DNA from: Lentisphaerota bacterium
GTDB lineage: Bacteria > Verrucomicrobiota > Kiritimatiellia > UBA8416 > JAIOPI01
Assembly (NCBI GenBank): GCA_021413965.1
Contig: JAIOPI010000015.1
Coordinates: forward strand, 124,001 to 188,000
Direction of reading: 5' to 3'
Length of the DNA stretch: 64,000 bases
The notes under the pieces were generated by a model that made no database searches, was not told the DNA's origin, and saw only the letters and a program-made list of their open reading frames with translations. Position numbers and translations under genes: made by a program. Of the stretch, positions 15,936 through 24,617 are shown piece by piece (position 1 is the first letter of the stretch; every line of letters begins with the position of its first letter).

Positions 15936-16740
15936 GGCTGGTCTTCCGCTGGTCCCGCGACCTCACCAGGTAGCGAGGAACATCACCCCCCGAATCGGGG
16001 CGCGACTCAATGCCGCCACTGTACGGCACGGCCTGCGCCGATTCCTATGGGGTCTTGTCCCCATGATGGAACCCCGTCGCGTACGCCGCTCGTCCTACAA
16101 CGCTCAGCGGCTAAAGCCGTGAGCCGTGGGGGTCGGACCACGGTAAGCGCTTGTTTTTATGGCCAAAAAGCGATTCTACGCGGGACGGCAGCGGGCCGCG
16201 GATCGTCCGGGTTGACCAACACAATATGTTGTCGAATGCCCTGACCCAATTGGCAACACCACTCGCCCGCCCCGGTAACCGAACCTTCCAGCGGCAGATC
16301 ATGACTCACCAGGTGGTACTCTTCCTTTCCGCCAACCGCTTTGACGCCACGCTGACCGTTGGGTCGCCGTTCTCCACTCCCGTGCATGTCGAGAAATCCG
16401 GGCGAGTCGTGGTTGTCGTCGGCAATGGTTCGCCCGATGCAGCCATGCCCGAGATCCGGATCGGGTCTGTGAAAACCCGCCCCTCTTCCGCCACGTTGTT
16501 GCGTCCATTAGCGAAACCCAGAATGCCTGCGGGGATGCCGCATCGTTAGCCAATGTCTATCATTGCGGTCTGCCCCTGACAGGCGCTTGCCAATTCGAGC
16601 AAAAGCCACCACCGCACGGTCGACACGCCATTCTGTCACGGTGACCGTTTGCAGGTGCGACCCCGATCCCCTCTATGATCACGGCGCGCACCCGTCCTCA
16701 GATGCTCACCTCAACCATGACTTGCAGGCTGGCCGATGGG
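15936..16740. other. 805-bp intergenic stretch, no gene recognised
   Basis: The stretch lies between the AI-2E permease and the glycosidase operon. It contains only short overlapping ORFs on both strands with no protein-like pattern or family motif. CCGTGG (16124-16129) and CCACGG (16138-16143) form a small inverted repeat. Overlapping minus-strand ORFs at 16157-16553 could be the remains of a decayed gene, but nothing identifies one. Confidence 0.5.
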
Positions 16741-18063
16741 CTATGTCGTCAGTATGCGTCTGTTGATCTTCCTCAAGAAGTCCGCTTCTTTCTCCCAGAG
16801 CGGGAGCCCCGGGGCTGCATAGGTACAGACCATGATGCCCCAATACTCATGCTTGATCATCTGATCGACAATGAACTCATGGAAGTCCTTGCCGACCGCA
16901 GAGACTTCGAATTGCGAATGGATCGGCGGCCAGAAGATGTAGCCCTCATCGCAGACAAGCGGCAGGTTTCTTTGCCTGGCATAGTCGTGGAGGTGTTGGA
17001 TGCTGTTCCGCCAATAGTTCTTCATCAACGGCTCATGGCTGGGGTAGTTCATGAACATCCAATGGTCATACTTGTCGATGTCCAGATTCTCGTAGAAGTA
17101 CATCAACTTCCGCCACACGCTCTTGTACTCAAAGTGATTCTTGAATGAGTCCCACGGCTCGTAGCCGGCTTTCAGCAGCTGGCGGAGAAACCGGTTGTTT
17201 TTCTCGAGGTCATTCATCTTGTCGTCAATCTCGTCATTGTCGCCCGCGGGGAAAAACAGCCCCGCTTTGTCAAAGAGTTCGCCCTGCACGCCGAACGCAT
17301 ACAGGTGATGGTCAATGAGCTGGTCGTTGGCAGCGAACTCTTCCGTGAATCGCCGGGCCTTCTCATAATCAAAGCCATAGCGGTCCCTGGCGCCGGAATT
17401 CCGGTCGGAGCAGATCAGTATTTCCGGGAAGCGCTCCTGGAGATAGGCCATGGCGCTTTCCATCAGCGCCCGGAGCTGATCAGGCCGCTCACACACCTTG
17501 ACGTAGTCGACCTCGTTGTGGATCTCGAGGTAGGCGATCCTGTCCGTCAGTCCTTCCTTCTTAAGGTCGTTCAGCAGGGCTTCATACTGCCTGGCCACGA
17601 ACATCAAGCGCTCGTTGAGAGGCACGTCATAGAGCTCTTTGCGTATCGCCGAATCCTTGATCAGCGTGGTGCTGTGACCCTCCTGGTATTGCCAGGTGGT
17701 CAGGGCCACGTAGACGTCGTACGTCCGGGCCAGGCGGAAAAGCTCCACGATCCTCTCATGGACGTCGACAAAGACGCCTCCTTTCGTGGTCAGCCCCGGC
17801 CCATAGTTCGCATAGCCGGGTTCGGCAATCCGGCCAATCTCAACCGGGCCACGCCTGCGGAATTGCGCATCGTAAATCCAGCCCAGCATGGCATCGATGC
17901 GGATGGCATTGAAGCCGCGGTCAACGAGATCTTTGAAGCTCTTCTCGATGTCGTGGAACGATTCGCCCGGACCTGTATCGGTCAGCCAGTTCCACAACCA
18001 TAGCGAGATTGCCAGTTTGTCGGGCAGATGTGCCGGGATCTTCTCTCGCGCCAAAGTCGCCAT
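16741..18063 (-). CDS. Cellulase-like (GH-A clan) glycoside hydrolase
   Basis: This 440-aa protein has a TIM-barrel pattern of the cellulase-like family, related to GH5. The likely acid/base is E184 in AYLEIHNEVDY, where the Asn-Glu pair is typical of clan GH-A. The likely nucleophile is E373 in LPLVCDEGYIFWP. Upstream FNAIRIDAMLGWIYD and WMFMNYPSHEP fit barrel strands near the active site. There is no signal peptide, so it is probably cytoplasmic and acts on imported oligosaccharides. It starts 41 bp after the GH2 gene on the same strand, so the two are probably one operon and may act on the same glycan. The substrate is unknown. Confidence 0.8.
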   Translation of the reverse strand: MATLAREKIPAHLPDKLAISLWLWNWLTDTGPGESFHDIEKSFKDLVDRGFNAIRIDAMLGWIYDAQFRRRGPVEIGRIAEPGYANYGPGLTTKGGVFVDVHERIVELFRLARTYDVYVALTTWQYQEGHSTTLIKDSAIRKELYDVPLNERLMFVARQYEALLNDLKKEGLTDRIAYLEIHNEVDYVKVCERPDQLRALMESAMAYLQERFPEILICSDRNSGARDRYGFDYEKARRFTEEFAANDQLIDHHLYAFGVQGELFDKAGLFFPAGDNDEIDDKMNDLEKNNRFLRQLLKAGYEPWDSFKNHFEYKSVWRKLMYFYENLDIDKYDHWMFMNYPSHEPLMKNYWRNSIQHLHDYARQRNLPLVCDEGYIFWPPIHSQFEVSAVGKDFHEFIVDQMIKHEYWGIMVCTYAAPGLPLWEKEADFLRKINRRILTT

Positions 18064-18104
18064 CTCGTTCTCCTCCCTTGAATAGTCAGATCAAATCGTG
18101 TGCG

Positions 18105-21100
18105 TTAAGGCGCGATCGGCTCCGGTTCAACCAGCGGCAATTCCACCTGGAGTGCGTCGAGGCGCGTTGGCGTCGGCGGCGCACAAGGCCGGCGAAAGCG
18201 GAGGAAGAATCCCCGGCCTTGGCCGCCCCGCCGATCCAGGGCGATGGTGATCGTCCGTCGACCTGCCGGCAAGGTCACCGGGAAGGTGTAGCCATCCTTG
18301 AGCACCGGGTGTTGTGCCGTGGGCACCGTCGCCGCCAGCTGCTTGCCGATCCAGATCCGGCACGGGTGGTCTGTTCCCAGCAGGAGCTCAACCGACATCG
18401 CCGCCGGCACCTCGATTTCTCCCTGCGCCCAGATCGTCCCGGTCTGATCGCCGGCGAGGGCGTGGACATCGACGAGGCCCGGCACCGTCGGCCAGACGGC
18501 CGGCACCACGGTGCGCCACGTCTCCGCCCGACAGTCGCGGAGCGCGAGCTCCTGCACCGGCCGATCGAGCGGCTGCGGCGTGGAGATCCGCCAGCGTTGT
18601 TTCCAGGGCGTGTACACCGTGGCCGCGGCCCAGCGCTTGCGGAACGGGAGCACTTTGCTTCCGGCCTCGCGTGCCAGCGGCTTGCGCAGCGCAGGATCGG
18701 CGGCGGCATGTGCCACCAGATTCAGCAGGAGCCGGTCGGCGGCCGGATGCGCGGATAGATGGGAGAGCACTGGCAGCGTGTTGAGCACGAAGCGCCCGGC
18801 GCCAAAGCGATAGGCGGCCATCAGCAGGCCGCAGCCATAGCCCGTCGCGTAGTGGCAATGGCCCGTTGCGAATGTGGCGGCCATGGTCTCACCCGGGGTC
18901 TCCAATCCTTCGTATAGATCATGCGGGATGACCGGGCCGTAGTAGTCCATGTCCAGGATGCCCGGCCCTTGCAGGCCGGCGAAGATCGGATGCCGGCGGG
19001 CCACGCACTCCTTGTGATAGAGCCAGTCGTAAAAAGTGAACCAGCGGCCGCGCGTCGCGAGCGGAAGCCAGAAGGTGCTGTCGTCGCCGTTCCGAAAGAC
19101 GCGCGGATCCAGAAAGACCGCCGTCGAGCCGCGCGCGAGCCGCGCGAGAAGGCGCGTCCAGCATTCGGCCTGACGCCCCGCCAGATCCGGCCGGCCAACC
19201 AGGATCAGCTCGCGCCGGCGCGGCTGGCGCTCAAGGTCCAGCGGTTGACAGCGAAGCCCGTGCGTCGCCAGCCACTGCGTCGCCTTTGCATCGAGGCCCC
19301 ATGTCCGAACGGCTGCCCGCAGGCGGGGCAGCTCGTCCTCGCGCGAGAGGTGAAAGCGCAGTCGGCCGCCGGTGGGCGCTCCCCCCGCGTCGAGGCTGGC
19401 GGCGAAGATGTACTCACCCGCGGGCCCGTCGATGCGCACGGAGGCCTTAAGCGCGAGGCTGGCCAGCGAGTCGTCCACGCGGATCGTCGATCGCTTCTCC
19501 CAGACCACACCCGCCGGGCCCAGGATGCGGAAGGTGGCCGCATACTTGCCGGGTGCCAGAACGCCCTCGTTGGCCAGCACGGCTTCCACGGCGAACGTGC
19601 GCCCGCTGTAGCCGTGCATGGGGTCGGCGAACAGGCACCAGCGCAACGGTGACCAGCCGTCGCTCACCGCGTCGAAGGTGCCCGGTTTCCACTCGCGCCA
19701 GAAGCTCCACAGTCCCTCGCCGGTGACGCCATGGTCGAGCATCCCGGTGAGGTTGTAGCCGGCCAGTCGCGGGTTGGAGCGAACGCAGTTGAAGCCGAGC
19801 GTGCGCTGGCGGGCGTGCAGCCGCTGGCTGTCGCGCAGCAGATCTTCGAGGAACGGGTAGGTGTCGTCGAAGCCAAGCCGGCGCCAGTCGGCGGCCAGCG
19901 CCTCGGCCTGGCCTCGGATCATCGCCGCATCTTCCAGATCCAATCGCGCGCCGGCCTGTTCATAGCGGCGACCATCGCGCACCACGTCCAGCATGCTGCC
20001 GATGCCATACTCCGAGAGAAACACCGGCTTGGTCGTGGTTCCGGCACCCAGGTGGCGGAGGAACCGATCCGTCTGCGGACTCTGCGGCACCGGAGGATAC
20101 GCATGCGCATCGCCAGCGGTATCAAAGTAGCCGCCGGCCTGCGGGTTCCAGGCCGTCGAGCCAGCGGGCGCGCCCGGGGCCTCGACGCCCCAGGTATGCT
20201 CCCACACCGAGCCACCGGGATTGGAGACCGAACCAATGGCGGGCTGGCAGTCCCAGCGCCCGCTCGCCAGAATCACCAGCCGCGTGGGATCGAGCGCGCG
20301 CAGCGTCGGCAGGAACCTGACGGCCTGGCGGAAGACAGGGCCATCCACCATTTCGTTAATCAGTCCCCAGATGACCACGCTCGGATGGTTGCGGTCGCGC
20401 CGGATCATGTCGCCGGTGTTGCGATCGAAACGCTCAGCCATGTGCGGCGAATCGCCCAGGCACCAGCTCGCATAGCATTCCTCGTACACCAGCATGCCGA
20501 CCTCGTCGCAGAAATCGAGTTGCTCCGGCCAGGCCACGCCCGCGATGAAGCGCACGCAGTTGAAGCCCGAGGCCTTGGCAAACAGGATGTCTCGCCGAAC
20601 ATGGTCCGGCAACACGGCGATCTGCTGGCCAATGGGCGTGTGGTTGCCCGTGTGGGTGCTCTTCAGGAACAGCCGCTCGCCGTTGAGGTGGAAAAACCCG
20701 TCTATGACGCGAAAATCGCGGAAACCACAGCGGACCGAACGTTCCTGGCCGTGCAGGGCGACGGTGACGCGGTAGAGAAACGGTGAATCCACCGACCACA
20801 ACCGCGGCTCGGTGACGTCGATGACCAGTTCATGCACCGAGTCACCTGAGGGACAGTTCACCGAGGCTGACGCGCGGCTGAGGGCCGCACCACCGGTTGC
20901 CGCCACGACGCTGGCGGTGAGGGCCGCCTCCGCGGCGTCGCGACGGTCATTGTGCATGGTCACGGACACGACGATGCGCCCGGTGGCCGGATTGGGCCGG
21001 GTAAAGAGGTCGGTCACCCGCAGGTCAGGAGCAAGCTCCAGCACGACGGGATAGAGGATGCCGCCGCTATTGAAGGAACTGCCGCAGCGATACGGCACCA

Positions 21101-21527
21101 CCTTGTTGCGGTGGGGAATGGCCGCCAGCACCAGATCGTCGATCGGTTCATTGGCGGGATTAAGCACGCGCACGGCAAGCAGGTTTTCCCCGGCGTGCAC
21201 CGCCGCCGTCACATCGAGCGTGAACGGAGTCTCGCCACCCTCGTAGCCGCCGACCGCGATGCCGTTCACCCAAACGTCGGCGCGGTAATCAACGGCGCCA
21301 AAGTGAAGCAAGATCCGCTCGCTTGCCGCGGGCAGTTGCACCGGGGCGAACGATGCCCAATACCACGCCACACCGTGATAGCCGGGGAAGACCTGTTGAA
21401 TGATCCCAGGCACTGGCGCGGGCTGCGCCCCGGCCGGGATTGACGCCGCCCAGTCCTGTTCACGCCCACGGTTTTCCGCGTCGCATGCGATCCACCAGTT
21501 GCCGTTCAACTGCAGCAGGGACATCAT
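18105..21527 (-). CDS. GH2-family glycoside hydrolase with long C-terminal extension
   Basis: This 1140-aa protein has the GH2 order. A sugar-binding jelly roll comes first (GNWWIACD, then VDYRADVWVNGIAVGGYEGG), followed by an Ig-like domain (SPFLYRVTVALHG) and a TIM barrel. The acid/base is E392 in VVIWGLINEMVDG and the nucleophile is E506 in PVFLSEYGIGS. About 500 residues follow the barrel, including a Rossmann-like stretch (ELILVGRPDLAGRQAECW) reminiscent of the beta-galactosidase trimerisation fold and a final beta-sandwich. No signal peptide is seen. Beta-galactosidase, beta-glucuronidase and related activities are all possible. The second Met (21524) may be the true start. It forms an operon with the cellulase-like gene. 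Confidence 0.88.
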   Translation of the reverse strand: MMSLLQLNGNWWIACDAENRGREQDWAASIPAGAQPAPVPGIIQQVFPGYHGVAWYWASFAPVQLPAASERILLHFGAVDYRADVWVNGIAVGGYEGGETPFTLDVTAAVHAGENLLAVRVLNPANEPIDDLVLAAIPHRNKVVPYRCGSSFNSGGILYPVVLELAPDLRVTDLFTRPNPATGRIVVSVTMHNDRRDAAEAALTASVVAATGGAALSRASASVNCPSGDSVHELVIDVTEPRLWSVDSPFLYRVTVALHGQERSVRCGFRDFRVIDGFFHLNGERLFLKSTHTGNHTPIGQQIAVLPDHVRRDILFAKASGFNCVRFIAGVAWPEQLDFCDEVGMLVYEECYASWCLGDSPHMAERFDRNTGDMIRRDRNHPSVVIWGLINEMVDGPVFRQAVRFLPTLRALDPTRLVILASGRWDCQPAIGSVSNPGGSVWEHTWGVEAPGAPAGSTAWNPQAGGYFDTAGDAHAYPPVPQSPQTDRFLRHLGAGTTTKPVFLSEYGIGSMLDVVRDGRRYEQAGARLDLEDAAMIRGQAEALAADWRRLGFDDTYPFLEDLLRDSQRLHARQRTLGFNCVRSNPRLAGYNLTGMLDHGVTGEGLWSFWREWKPGTFDAVSDGWSPLRWCLFADPMHGYSGRTFAVEAVLANEGVLAPGKYAATFRILGPAGVVWEKRSTIRVDDSLASLALKASVRIDGPAGEYIFAASLDAGGAPTGGRLRFHLSREDELPRLRAAVRTWGLDAKATQWLATHGLRCQPLDLERQPRRRELILVGRPDLAGRQAECWTRLLARLARGSTAVFLDPRVFRNGDDSTFWLPLATRGRWFTFYDWLYHKECVARRHPIFAGLQGPGILDMDYYGPVIPHDLYEGLETPGETMAATFATGHCHYATGYGCGLLMAAYRFGAGRFVLNTLPVLSHLSAHPAADRLLLNLVAHAAADPALRKPLAREAGSKVLPFRKRWAAATVYTPWKQRWRISTPQPLDRPVQELALRDCRAETWRTVVPAVWPTVPGLVDVHALAGDQTGTIWAQGEIEVPAAMSVELLLGTDHPCRIWIGKQLAATVPTAQHPVLKDGYTFPVTLPAGRRTITIALDRRGGQGRGFFLRFRRPCAPPTPTRLDALQVELPLVEPEPIAP

Positions 21528-21870
21528 TTCACCCTATCGTTGTTCGTTTCTCAGGGCAACGCACGATTCGAGCCGGCGGTAGACGGCGACAACTTCGGAC
21601 TCTGGCATGGGGGTTTGGTCGAGCCGGTGCTTTGCAGCTTTCCAGCTTACCGTATGGTGGCTCTCCGCCAGAACACGACCGCTTCTGCCAGGTGCTTCAG
21701 TGTCGGTAGCCGCATAGTTCCTGCGTATTTCGACGTTCTTCGCGGGTCAGGATGCCGGCAAAAGGGCTGAACTCGCGCAGACGGCTACCGACAGCTTACG
21801 CCGGTGGGCTTGCGGGGACCAACTGGAAACCATACTCCCGTTCAAATGAAGCCATCGTCCGTCCGATTCC
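21528..21870. other. Intergenic stretch between GH2 gene and comM fragment
   Basis: About 340 bp without a recognisable gene. It must hold the promoter of the leftward GH2 operon, but I could not assign -35/-10 elements. Short ORFs here have no family pattern. Confidence 0.4.
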
Positions 21871-22033
21871 TGCTGGCGGCCTCCGAAGAGATTCATCCGC
21901 CATCGCTGGCCAATTTCGCACTGGTAGGCGAACTGGCACTGAGCGGCGAAGTGCGCCGCGTGCGCAGGGTGCTGCCCATCGCCATCCAGGCCCGTGCCCA
22001 GGGATTGACCGGGATCCTGGTGCCTTCCGACAA
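21871..22033 (+). pseudogene. Partial copy of comM (163 bp)
   Basis: Bases 21871-22033 match 24880-25042 inside comM at 161 of 163 positions. The differences are at 21899 (G for A) and 21966 (A for G). The copy corresponds to about ComM residues 88-142 ([19 protein letters not shown] onward) and has lost both ends of the gene. It is in the same orientation as the intact gene 3 kb away. It ends 7 bp before the left inverted repeat of the transposase unit, which suggests it was moved or trapped by a rearrangement linked to that unit. Confidence 0.9.
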
Positions 22034-22040
22034 AGGGCTT

Positions 22041-22069
22041 TGGGGTCAGCCCTTGAAATAGCGATTAGC
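22041..22069 (+). repeat. Left 29-bp inverted repeat
   Basis: This is the perfect reverse complement of 23098-23126 and contains CCTTGAAATAGCGATTAGC. The next inner and outer bases do not match, so the repeat is exactly 29 bp. No other copy was seen in the window. Confidence 0.95.
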
Positions 22070-22107
22070 GCTTGCATGAGGCGCCGTAGGTATGGCAGGT
22101 TGCTGGT

Positions 22108-23121
22108 ATGGCGCGGAAGTTGCGGCTGCAGTTTGAAGGAGCGCTTTACCACGTGACAGTTCGGGGTAACGCGCGGGGTGCGTTGTTTCGGGACGACCGT
22201 GACCGCGATCGCATGCTGGACCGACTAGCGCAGGCATCAGGCGACTATGAAGTAGACGTGCTGATGTATTGCCTGATGGCCAACCACGTCCACTTGCTGG
22301 TGGGCACGCCGCGGGCGAACCTCAGCGCTTTTATGGGGAGCGTCCTCACCGGCTATTCTGTCTATTTCAATTTGCGTCACAGGCGTGTGGGGCATCTCAC
22401 CCAGGGGCGTTTTAGCTCGCCGCTGGTGGAGGGGGACGCGTACCTGTTGCGGCTTAGCCGCTATCTGCACTTGAACCCGGTGTTCACCGAGGCTTGGATC
22501 GACAAGCCTTTGGCGGCGCGCATCGCCGAGGTGCGCCGCTATCCCTGGAGCAGTTACCGGGGGTATGCGGGCCTTGCGAAGCCTGCCGACTGGGTTCGAC
22601 GGGAACCTATTCTCGATCAGGTCACGGCCGGCGCCAGACGACCTGAGCTGGCCTACCGTCGTTACGTTGAAGCAGGACTAGCCGACACCGACGAGGAATT
22701 TATCGGTATCCTGCACCAATCACCCCATGGGATCGGATCTGAAGCGTTCTTGGAGCGATTGCGGGATCAATACCAAAAGGCCTCCAGCAAACATGCGCGG
22801 TTGGAGGATGTGGCGTTACGCCGCGAGGCCCGCCGCCTTTCGATCGCCACCGTAGACGGGCTTCTGGCGGAGCACGGCTTAGGCTTGGACCTGACCTCGT
22901 TGCAACGACGTGACTGCACGCCTCGCATGCTGGCAGTCCACGCGTACACGCGGCATGCCGGTCTCACCCAGCGCGAAGTGGCCAAACGCCTGGGCATGCG
23001 GTCTGGATCCAGTGTCAGCCAGCAATTGCGCCTGCTGCGAGCGCGATTGGTCGATGAACCAGGGCTCCGGCGGAGGATTGCAGCAATCGATGCATCTGCT
23101 AATCGCTATTTCAAGGGCTGA
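22108..23121 (+). CDS. REP-associated tyrosine transposase (RAYT), Y1_Tnp family
   Basis: This 337-aa protein has a Y1/HUH nuclease domain. The N-terminal strand region reads LYHVTVRGNARGALF, the HUH motif is MANHVHLLV (H60 and H62), and the likely catalytic Tyr is Y119 in LSRYLHLNPV. Such enzymes nick and join single-stranded DNA at REP palindromes. The C-terminal part ends in a DnaA-like/HTH segment, AGLTQREVAKRLGMRSGSSV, as in the longer RAYT subfamily of many Gram-negative bacteria. The last seven residues (ANRYFKG) and the stop are encoded by the right inverted repeat, so repeat and protein cannot change independently. The catalytic residues look intact. Confidence 0.9.
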   Translation: MARKLRLQFEGALYHVTVRGNARGALFRDDRDRDRMLDRLAQASGDYEVDVLMYCLMANHVHLLVGTPRANLSAFMGSVLTGYSVYFNLRHRRVGHLTQGRFSSPLVEGDAYLLRLSRYLHLNPVFTEAWIDKPLAARIAEVRRYPWSSYRGYAGLAKPADWVRREPILDQVTAGARRPELAYRRYVEAGLADTDEEFIGILHQSPHGIGSEAFLERLRDQYQKASSKHARLEDVALRREARRLSIATVDGLLAEHGLGLDLTSLQRRDCTPRMLAVHAYTRHAGLTQREVAKRLGMRSGSSVSQQLRLLRARLVDEPGLRRRIAAIDASANRYFKG

Positions 23122-23126
23122 CCCCA
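23098..23126 (-). repeat. Right 29-bp inverted repeat
   Basis: This mirrors 22041-22069 without a mismatch (GCTAATCGCTATTTCAAGG in the plus strand). It overlaps the 3' end of the transposase gene and lies 11 bp before the end of ychF. Confidence 0.95.
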
Positions 23127-23137
23127 CTGATGTAGGG

Positions 23138-24220
23138 CTAGACGTTAAACAGGAAATGGCAAACGTCGCCATCCTGTGTGGCATATGACTTGCCTTCCAG
23201 GCGCAAATTGCCTGCCGCGCGGATGGCGGCCTCGGTTTTGTGCTTTTCGAGATCCGACACGGAGTAGATCTCGGCACGGATAAAGCCTTTCTCGAAATCG
23301 GTATGGATGACGCCGGCCGCCTGGGGCGCAGTCGCACCGCGGGGAACCGGCCAAGCCCGAATCTCCATTTCCCCGGCCGTAAAAAAACTCTGGAAACCGA
23401 GTAGTCGGTAGGTTGCCCGCGCGACGGCCGCCAATGCGGGCTCGGCCATGCCCAGCGAATTAAGCATTTCCAGCCGATCCGCCGCGTCCAACTCCGCCAG
23501 CTCTGCTTCCAGCTTGGCGCAGACCACCACCACTTCGCCGCCATTCTCGGCCGCATATGCCCGCACCTTGGCCACGAGCTGCCCCTCGCCGGTCGGGTTG
23601 GTTTCATCCACGTTGGCCACGTAGAGCACCTGCTTGGCGGTCAACAATCCCAGGCTCTTTAAAGGGCCTCGCTGATCCTCCTTGATGGAACGCACCGGCT
23701 TGCCTGCGTCCAGCGCTGCCTTGCACAAGGCGAGGGCTTCCAGACGGGCCGTCGCTTCCTTGTCGCCGCCCCGCGTCAGTTTCTGTGTCTTTTGGATGGT
23801 GTCATCCACCTGCTGCATGTCGGCCAGCATCAGCTCGGTTTCAATGGTGGCGATGTCTCGAATTGGATCCACGGAACCATCCACGTGGCTGACGTCCTCG
23901 TTGTCGAAGCAGCGCACCACTTGCAGGACGGCGTCCACGTTGCGGATATGCGAGAGGAATTTATTGCCGAGCCCTTCGCCCTTGCTGGCGCCACGCACCA
24001 ATCCCGCGATGTCCACAAGTTTGAGCGCCGAGGGAACGATCTTCTTGGTGGCGATGAACTTGTTGATCGTGGCGAGGCGCGAATCCGGAACCGGCACGAT
24101 CCCCACATTCGGCTCAATCGTGCAGAAGGGGTAGTTGCTGGCCTCCGCGCCTGCAGCCGTCAAGGCATTGAAAAGCGTGCTTTTCCCGACATTTGGCAGT
24201 CCCACAATTCCGGCTTCCAT
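23138..24220 (-). CDS. ychF: Ribosome-binding ATPase YchF
   Basis: The 360-aa product has the normal length of the Obg-like ATPase YchF. The P-loop is [14 protein letters not shown] near residues 7-20, G3 is [16 protein letters not shown], and the G4 position reads YVANVDE instead of NKxD, which explains the family's preference for ATP. The C-terminal TGS domain begins near [10 protein letters not shown] and ends in [10 protein letters not shown]. YchF binds the ribosome and affects stress responses in other bacteria. The gene is intact despite the transposase repeat lying 11 bp beyond its stop codon. It is divergent from comM. Confidence 0.97.
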   Translation of the reverse strand: MEAGIVGLPNVGKSTLFNALTAAGAEASNYPFCTIEPNVGIVPVPDSRLATINKFIATKKIVPSALKLVDIAGLVRGASKGEGLGNKFLSHIRNVDAVLQVVRCFDNEDVSHVDGSVDPIRDIATIETELMLADMQQVDDTIQKTQKLTRGGDKEATARLEALALCKAALDAGKPVRSIKEDQRGPLKSLGLLTAKQVLYVANVDETNPTGEGQLVAKVRAYAAENGGEVVVVCAKLEAELAELDAADRLEMLNSLGMAEPALAAVARATYRLLGFQSFFTAGEMEIRAWPVPRGATAPQAAGVIHTDFEKGFIRAEIYSVSDLEKHKTEAAIRAAGNLRLEGKSYATQDGDVCHFLFNV

Positions 24221-24617
24221 TGGATATTCTCGCCTCTCGATTGTCCGACGGGTGCAATTGGTTCGCCTTAGGGCTCTGTTCCGCGCCTAATGCAATCGAC
24301 CATGGTGCGACAACTCCGGGGGTACTGGCAAGGGCAGATGAGGGTCGGAACAGCCCCACGTCCCCGTGGCGAAGTGGTTTGCCTGCCTGAATTGGGGCCT
24401 GGCGGGCACCGCCGGTGTGGTTGGTGGAGACGGCGGCCAACCACGGCGTAGCCTCGCGAAGCCGGGTTTCCGCCGTTTTTTTCAGAAGACCGGCCGGGAC
24501 GGCCGGCTCCAGGTCCTCGGTCATTTGGAATCTCGTCATGCATTTCTGGCTGGTAATCCGCGCAGGGGCTGAATAGAATTCGTTAAATCTGTAACAAGCC
24601 AGCGAGGAGCCGATCGG
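24221..24617. other. Intergenic region between ychF and comM
   Basis: These 397 bp separate two divergent starts and should hold both promoters. I see no RNA gene or convincing ORF. CCGGCCGGGACGGCCGG (24491-24507) can form a hairpin but has no T-run after it. No -35/-10 pair was assigned with confidence. Confidence 0.4.

Larger units (their letters stand above)
22041..23126 (+). mobile_element. RAYT/IS200-like transposase unit with 29-bp inverted repeats
   Basis: The unit is 1086 bp, bounded by perfect 29-bp inverted repeats. It holds a single gene, a Y1-type (HUH) transposase of the REP-associated type. The right repeat encodes the last residues and stop of that gene. No target-site duplication is visible beside the repeats. 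It ends 11 bp before the stop codon of ychF, which is intact. Units of this kind are usually single-copy chromosomal genes flanked by REP sequences rather than fully mobile insertion sequences. Confidence 0.8.

Noticed and set aside
16151-16549. 132-aa plus-strand ORF in the 805-bp gap
   Set aside because: It has no ribosome binding site, no family pattern and mixed hydrophobicity, so it is probably chance.
24470-24510. Hairpin and T-run between ychF and comM as a terminator
   Set aside because: The T-run precedes the hairpin rather than following it, and both neighbouring genes start here rather than end.
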